From contig JAUHWE010000096.1 of the NCBI GenBank assembly GCA_030424825.1, positions 1-11,026 of the forward strand: a stretch of 11,026 nt of DNA, in the 5' to 3' direction. The translations under genes were made by a program, and so were the position numbers. This document shows positions 7,175 through 11,026 of the stretch, piece after piece. Numbering within the stretch: the stretch's first letter is position 1; each line of letters starts with the position of its first letter. The notes beneath the pieces are model-generated. The model was given only the letters and a program-made list of their open reading frames with translations. It was not told the DNA's origin and did not search any database. This stretch comes from Verrucomicrobiia bacterium. Its GTDB lineage: Bacteria > Verrucomicrobiota > Verrucomicrobiia > Opitutales > Opitutaceae.

Positions 7175-8467
7175 CTACTCGGATCGCTTAAGCTCTTTCT
7201 CACCGATGTCCCGCCGCAGATACTTGGATTCAAAATCGATTTGATCGCAAAGGGCATAGGCTTTGTCCCTCGCTTCGCGAAGATTGTCTCCCAGGGCGGT
7301 AACTCCGAGAACTCGGCCCCCGTTCGTGACGACCTGACCGGAATCATTGGCCTTGGTTCCAGCGTGGAATATGAATTCATTGTTTCCGGTTGAACCAGGA
7401 AATGAGATCGGCTCGCCTTTAGGATAGCTATTAGGATAACCCGCAGAAGCGAGTACCACAACCATGGCGTATTCGCTTTTTACTTTCACATTAACTTCGC
7501 TTAGGGTGCCCTTGGCAGCCGCTAGCATGATTTCCACTGGATCGGTCTCAAGGCGGGTGATCAGCACTTGAGTTTCAGGATCCCCAAAGCGGGTGTTGTA
7601 CTCAAGTACTTTGGGTCCCGAGGATGTCATCATCAGCCCAATAAAGAGCGTTCCACGAAAGTCGATCCCTTCCGCTGCAATCCCCTCGACGCTAGGTTTG
7701 ACGATTTCAGTTTCAATGCGGCGCATCATGGCATCGTCAATCAAATCGGCCGGGGAATACGCTCCCATTCCTCCCGTGTTGGGACCGACATCCCCTTCGT
7801 AGACTTGCTTGTGGTCTTGGCTGGTGGGCAGGATGACGTAATCTTTTCCGGATACGATCGCATGAATGGAGGTTTCTTCGCCCACCAGGCACTCTTCGAT
7901 AAGGACGGATTTCCCGCTTTCGCCGAACGCGCCTCCGTCAATCATGTCGACAACTGCTTGCTTAGCGGTTTTGAAATCTTCAGCGATCACCACCCCTTTG
8001 CCCGCGGCAAGACCATCGGCCTTCACCACGATTGGAAAACTGGCGGTATCGAGATATTGAATAGCCGCTTCGGATTCGGTAAAATTGGCGGCAGTCCCTG
8101 TTGGAATATTGTATTTGAGCAGCAGTTCTTTCGTGTAGGTCTTGCTGCCTTCGAATCGAGCCCCATCCGCTTTGGGACCGTAGGCGAGGATGCCCTTTTC
8201 GTTGAGTCGGTCTACCAACCCCAAGCAAAGTGGCACTTCCGGACCGACGACAACAAAGTCGACCCTTTCAGATTCCGCGAGTTCAACAAGTCCATCGATA
8301 TTGTCGGCTGCGACTGGCTTGCATTCGCAGATCTGGGCCATGCCCGGATTTCCCGGGGCGGCTAGGGTCCGCTTAACCAATGGGCTGTTCGCGCATGCGT
8401 GAGTGAGCGTGTGTTCACGTCCACCGGAGCCAACGACAAGTACAGTTAGGGAGGTTTGGTCTGACAT
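7175..8467 (-). CDS. purD: Phosphoribosylamine--glycine ligase (GAR synthetase)
   Basis: A 430-residue enzyme of normal length and complete domain order. It joins 5-phosphoribosylamine and glycine with ATP to form glycinamide ribonucleotide, the second step of de novo purine synthesis, in the cytosol. The N domain begins with VLVVGSGGREH at 9-19 and has VVGPEVPL at 73-80. The ATP-grasp domain has VVKADGLAAGKGVV at 147-160, D218-H219-K220, and GPNTGGMGAYSP at 228-239. NTRFGDPETQ at 291-300 carries metal and substrate contacts, and the C domain has NGGRVLGVT at 382-390. All of these are PurD signatures. The start ATG at 8467 puts the N-terminal strand at the usual distance but lacks a Shine-Dalgarno sequence. 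The LOG-domain gene ends 110 bases upstream on the same strand, so shared transcription is possible. Other purine genes are not visible. Confidence 0.97.
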   Translation of the reverse strand: MSDQTSLTVLVVGSGGREHTLTHACANSPLVKRTLAAPGNPGMAQICECKPVAADNIDGLVELAESERVDFVVVGPEVPLCLGLVDRLNEKGILAYGPKADGARFEGSKTYTKELLLKYNIPTGTAANFTESEAAIQYLDTASFPIVVKADGLAAGKGVVIAEDFKTAKQAVVDMIDGGAFGESGKSVLIEECLVGEETSIHAIVSGKDYVILPTSQDHKQVYEGDVGPNTGGMGAYSPADLIDDAMMRRIETEIVKPSVEGIAAEGIDFRGTLFIGLMMTSSGPKVLEYNTRFGDPETQVLITRLETDPVEIMLAAAKGTLSEVNVKVKSEYAMVVVLASAGYPNSYPKGEPISFPGSTGNNEFIFHAGTKANDSGQVVTNGGRVLGVTALGDNLREARDKAYALCDQIDFESKYLRRDIGEKELKRSE

Positions 8468-8577
8468 TCAGAGACGATTTAGAAAGCGCTAAAAACTGGA
8501 ATGCAACGAAAAGATGCGTCCCCTCTGTCGCTGGTGCAAATCGAGCCCCGTTGGACCTCGCTAAATGGCGTGGTTGA

Positions 8578-10494
8578 TTACAGTACTTGCAAGCGCTTCC
8601 GGTAGAAATCGACTATCTCATCTGGGTCATCTGAGAACAATAGATAATCCTCTACCCATTCTGGCATACGACCCTTTCGAGCCATTAAACTAAATTGAGA
8701 CTGAAGGTTTTTGAAATACTTGGGATGGAAGAAGACATAGGGAACTCGAGGGCGGATCCCGAGCTTGAGATTGCAAAGCTCAATCCCGATTTCCTCCATG
8801 GTTCCAGCGCCACCCATGTTGAAAATGCAAAAGTCGGCGACCTGAAACCACTTCTGGCGATTGTGACGGTTCTTTTCTTGAAAGGAATTGAAGAAGTCCA
8901 CGCCAACTTTTGGCGGCTGGGCCTCGAGTTCCAGATACGCAGCGCCAGTAAGGCAGTTGTTGGCGCGTCCCACATCCGTCGCGAGACCCATGACTCCCTC
9001 GCCGCCTCCGGTCAGAATTCCGACATTGGGCCCGAAAAAATGCGTCATTCGTTCAACGAGGTTGGTTATTTTCCGAACTTCTTCAGGACTCATTTCTAGA
9101 GCGGAGCCGTAAAAGGCGAGAATAGTGCAGGCTAGAAATCGATCTACGCTTGCTTCTTTGATAAAATAGCCATGACTATTTTTATAGGTGTGAACAAAAA
9201 TGTCGTCGAGGTATGAGTTGTACCAATACACTTTAATGTTTAGCTGCTCGTAGGTTTCGAGCCGGCTGTGAGCGTCACTGGACAGAAAGAAATCCTGCAT
9301 CGGGGTCGCTTTCCGAAAGACGATACGACGCAAGTTGAGACGTTGAATTCTGGCTAGTATTTCGATGTGCTCTGTCAGGCTGGGGAAGTAGTCGAGGACC
9401 AGCGTATCCGCTTTCACATCGCCTTTGCGAATGGCCTGATTTACTGTCCGATAACCAAAGTGCTTGGCAGAGCCGATGCGTAGTAGCTCCTTGTCTGTGT
9501 CGCCAGAGGTCTGAATGAGAAGGCTCTGGTTTTCCGTTAGGGCGCTTTGTCCACTGACGGAAACTCGAGTGGTCGGCCGAACACCGGAGAAATGGGCTTT
9601 GGGGTTTTCATCAAGCTGCTGATACACCGTTGTTAGGTTGGTGTACATCTTTTTGCTTTCAGCTTGCAGCGCCTTCTTTTGCTTCTTGTCGAAAGTAGGC
9701 GAATGGTAGACTTCGATCGAGACGACTGGATTGATTACGGGTTGGTCGCTCTGATTGTATATCTCGAGAATGATATTGGAACCACTGGTTTTTATAGGGT
9801 CGAGCAGGACGGCCCCCGAGTGTAGACCGAAATTACCATCCCCGCGATTTAGCACCACGTAGTGATCCTTTAGGTACATCGAGCAGCTGGTCAGCAGGCC
9901 GGAATGGGGAGGGATGTCGACGACTTCGATATCCTTGCGAAGTTGGGTTTTATCGAGGAACGAACGGGGATAGTAGCCTTCAGTAAGCAACTTGTGGTCA
10001 CGCTTCGAAACAGTTTGGGGAAGCGTATAGCGGACCTTGTGAGGAGTGAGGAACACGCGACCAAACCGGTCGATCGAGGTGGTGTCCGGCAATTTGATTA
10101 AATTGGATTCCAGAGCTTTCCAAATTTCATCCGAGGATAGTTTTTGGCTTTCAGGGGCGTAAAACAGGCGACCCGCAGGCGTCCCAGGTTTCAAAAGCTC
10201 CTTGTAGTAGGGGGCGCAGGGGAATGAGGAGTCATACAGGAACGCTTCGCAGTCGAGAATGAGGCGATCCCGATTTAGCCGAGGGGGGCGGGTCGCAATG
10301 ATTTCGAGACCGATCCGAGCGAGCGAGCTTCGTTCGCTGAATTGGATCTTCTTGAGACGACTTCGTGCCGTCTCGATCTCGGCCTTGTGGCTTAGGCGGA
10401 AGGTGATGGTGAGTTCGAGACGGTTCGAGCCTTTTTTCTCTTTGGCACTGGTTATCAGGCCGTCTTCGCTTATCCAGAACGTTTCGGTGCTCAT
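8578..10494 (-). CDS. LOG-domain (PpnN/lysine decarboxylase-like) fusion protein, 638 residues
   Basis: Only the C-terminal third is assignable. Residues about 463-638 form a LOG/PpnN-type Rossmann domain: LAFYGSA at 469-475, the glycine loop TGGGEGVMG at 495-503, basic R543, R546 and K548 before strand 4, and GGAGTMEE at 561-568. The last matches the PGGxGTxxE motif of cytokinin riboside 5'-monophosphate and nucleotide 5'-monophosphate nucleosidases, but methionine 560 replaces the proline. If active, it would split nucleoside monophosphates into base and ribose 5-phosphate. Residues 1-130 are charged and mixed; about 180-275 look beta-rich; about 360-440 alternate strands and helices like a second Rossmann-type unit (ADTLVLDYFP...RRIVFRKA). 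I do not recognise these parts. LOG proteins are usually about 180-200 residues and E. coli PpnN about 454, so this is unusually long. No signal peptide is present. The gene lies 110 bases upstream of purD and is divergent from the exported FKBP. Confidence 0.8.
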   Translation of the reverse strand: MSTETFWISEDGLITSAKEKKGSNRLELTITFRLSHKAEIETARSRLKKIQFSERSSLARIGLEIIATRPPRLNRDRLILDCEAFLYDSSFPCAPYYKELLKPGTPAGRLFYAPESQKLSSDEIWKALESNLIKLPDTTSIDRFGRVFLTPHKVRYTLPQTVSKRDHKLLTEGYYPRSFLDKTQLRKDIEVVDIPPHSGLLTSCSMYLKDHYVVLNRGDGNFGLHSGAVLLDPIKTSGSNIILEIYNQSDQPVINPVVSIEVYHSPTFDKKQKKALQAESKKMYTNLTTVYQQLDENPKAHFSGVRPTTRVSVSGQSALTENQSLLIQTSGDTDKELLRIGSAKHFGYRTVNQAIRKGDVKADTLVLDYFPSLTEHIEILARIQRLNLRRIVFRKATPMQDFFLSSDAHSRLETYEQLNIKVYWYNSYLDDIFVHTYKNSHGYFIKEASVDRFLACTILAFYGSALEMSPEEVRKITNLVERMTHFFGPNVGILTGGGEGVMGLATDVGRANNCLTGAAYLELEAQPPKVGVDFFNSFQEKNRHNRQKWFQVADFCIFNMGGAGTMEEIGIELCNLKLGIRPRVPYVFFHPKYFKNLQSQFSLMARKGRMPEWVEDYLLFSDDPDEIVDFYRKRLQVL

Positions 10495-10529
10495 CGGGGT
10501 GCGTCCAGTTTTGGTCGTTTACAATTCAT

Positions 10530-10556
10530 CTTTTATCGCTAGTGCTTGCTTTTCAA
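10530..10556 (-). promoter_or_regulatory. Candidate promoter for the LOG-domain gene
   Basis: On the minus strand TTGAAA (10551-10556) is a five-of-six match to the -35 consensus. It is followed after a short 15-base spacer by TAAAAG (10530-10535), a four-of-six match to the -10 box. The leader to the ATG at 10494 would be about 30 bases. The match is by eye only, and the spacing is below optimum. Confidence 0.25.
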
Positions 10557-10573
10557 TGCCTTGGGGCCAGACC

Positions 10574-10592
10574 TTGACAAGCCCACTGTCAA
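10574..10592. promoter_or_regulatory. Perfect TTGACA inverted repeat in a divergent promoter region
   Basis: TTGACA, seven bases, TGTCAA. Each arm reads as a perfect -35 hexamer, one facing each of the two divergent genes (the LOG-domain gene on the minus strand, the Mip-like FKBP on the plus strand). A good -10 box at 16-18 bases is not seen for either direction; TTTTTA lies 19 bases beyond the plus-strand hexamer. It may be a -35 element, an operator for a dimeric regulator, or both. Confidence 0.35.
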
Positions 10593-10634
10593 TGCGTCTT
10601 TTTAAGGGGATATCTTTTTGAAAACGAGTAATTT

Positions 10635-11026
10635 ATGAAAAAGCAAATCGCTTTCATCGCAATTCTTTCCACCAGCTTTAGCTTGATAGGTCAATCACCA
10701 GACAACGTTTTGCAGGAAGAGGTTGCGGAATTCACGTCGATGGAACTCCTCGAAACTTGGGGGTATCTCCTTTCGGAGCGTTTCAACCTCGGTGGATTGG
10801 AGATTACAGATGCCGAAGTGGACGCTATTTCCCGGGGGATGAAGCGCTATGTGAACCGGGAAGATCCACCGACCGACCTCTCGAAATCACTCGATCCGAT
10901 GCAAACCTATTTCGTCGAACGCGAAGAGACCGTGCGGCAAGACCAGATGAAGCGAAACCGGGCAGAGGAGCTCGAGTTTTTCGATTCCATTGTGGGGCAG
11001 CCCGGCTACCAGTCGCTTGCCACGGG
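10635..11026 (+). CDS. Exported Mip/FkpA-like FKBP isomerase, N-terminal part (3' partial)
   Basis: The frame is open from ATG at 10635 to the window edge (130 codons plus two bases) and has no stop. It begins with a signal peptide: MKKQ, then the hydrophobic stretch IAFIAILSTSFSLIG. There is no lipobox cysteine, so signal peptidase I cleavage near residues 19-21 is likely. The remainder fits the helical dimerisation domain of Mip/FkpA-type FKBPs: WGYLLSERFNLGGLEITDAE, an ISRGMKRYV segment, a long charged helix (TYFVEREETVRQDQMKRNRA), and a closing EFFDSIVGQPGYQSLATG. In such proteins this leads directly into the FKBP catalytic domain (TxSGLxY...). That domain lies beyond the window, so the isomerase assignment is an inference from this half. 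The protein would act in the periplasm or outer envelope. The start has no clear Shine-Dalgarno sequence. Confidence 0.75.
   Translation, partial: MKKQIAFIAILSTSFSLIGQSPDNVLQEEVAEFTSMELLETWGYLLSERFNLGGLEITDAEVDAISRGMKRYVNREDPPTDLSKSLDPMQTYFVEREETVRQDQMKRNRAEELEFFDSIVGQPGYQSLAT

Noticed and set aside
7568..8365. A 265-codon open frame on the plus strand.
   Set aside because: It is entirely antisense to purD, whose motifs are complete from end to end; the plus-strand translation has no recognisable domain.

Overview
The window looks like chromosomal housekeeping DNA from a Gram-negative bacterium of moderate GC content. My best guess is the Opitutae side of Verrucomicrobiota, or a relative. 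The reasons are the short gyrase/topoisomerase IV-like A subunit paired with a B subunit carrying the GLNGVGTK signature (a type also common in Bacteroidota), the lipobox and signal-peptide proteins, and translation starts that nearly all lack a Shine-Dalgarno sequence. This placement is an inference, not a result. I see no mobile element, CRISPR array, rRNA or tRNA.

Layout, left to right. (1) The 3' end of a SlyD-type FKBP isomerase with its Cys/Gly/His metal-binding tail (+). It converges on an intact FKBP lipoprotein (-, 355-894). (2) A YgjP/DUF45-type zinc metallopeptidase (+), divergent from the lipoprotein. (3) A small unknown 78-residue gene (-, 1747-1983), the only gene here with a strong Shine-Dalgarno sequence. 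Behind it lies a 207-base gap holding several dyads. (4) A two-gene topoisomerase operon on the minus strand, B subunit (4269-6116) then A subunit (2191-4248), 20 bases apart. (5) A class I SAM-dependent methyltransferase (+), divergent from the topoisomerase operon. (6) purD (-, 7175-8467), preceded 110 bases upstream on the same strand by a 638-residue protein with a LOG/PpnN-like nucleotide hydrolase domain at its C terminus. (7) Divergent from that, the signal peptide and N-terminal domain of a third, Mip/FkpA-like FKBP isomerase, cut by the window edge.

Functional themes are protein folding (three different FKBP classes: cytosolic SlyD, an envelope lipoprotein and an exported Mip-like form), DNA topology (parE-parC) and purine metabolism (PurD plus a LOG-domain protein that may act on nucleoside monophosphates). 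The least conventional objects are the LOG-domain fusion, whose first 460 or so residues I cannot assign, and the 78-residue gene with its unusual translation signal. I did not find clear evidence for a whole new multi-gene system.
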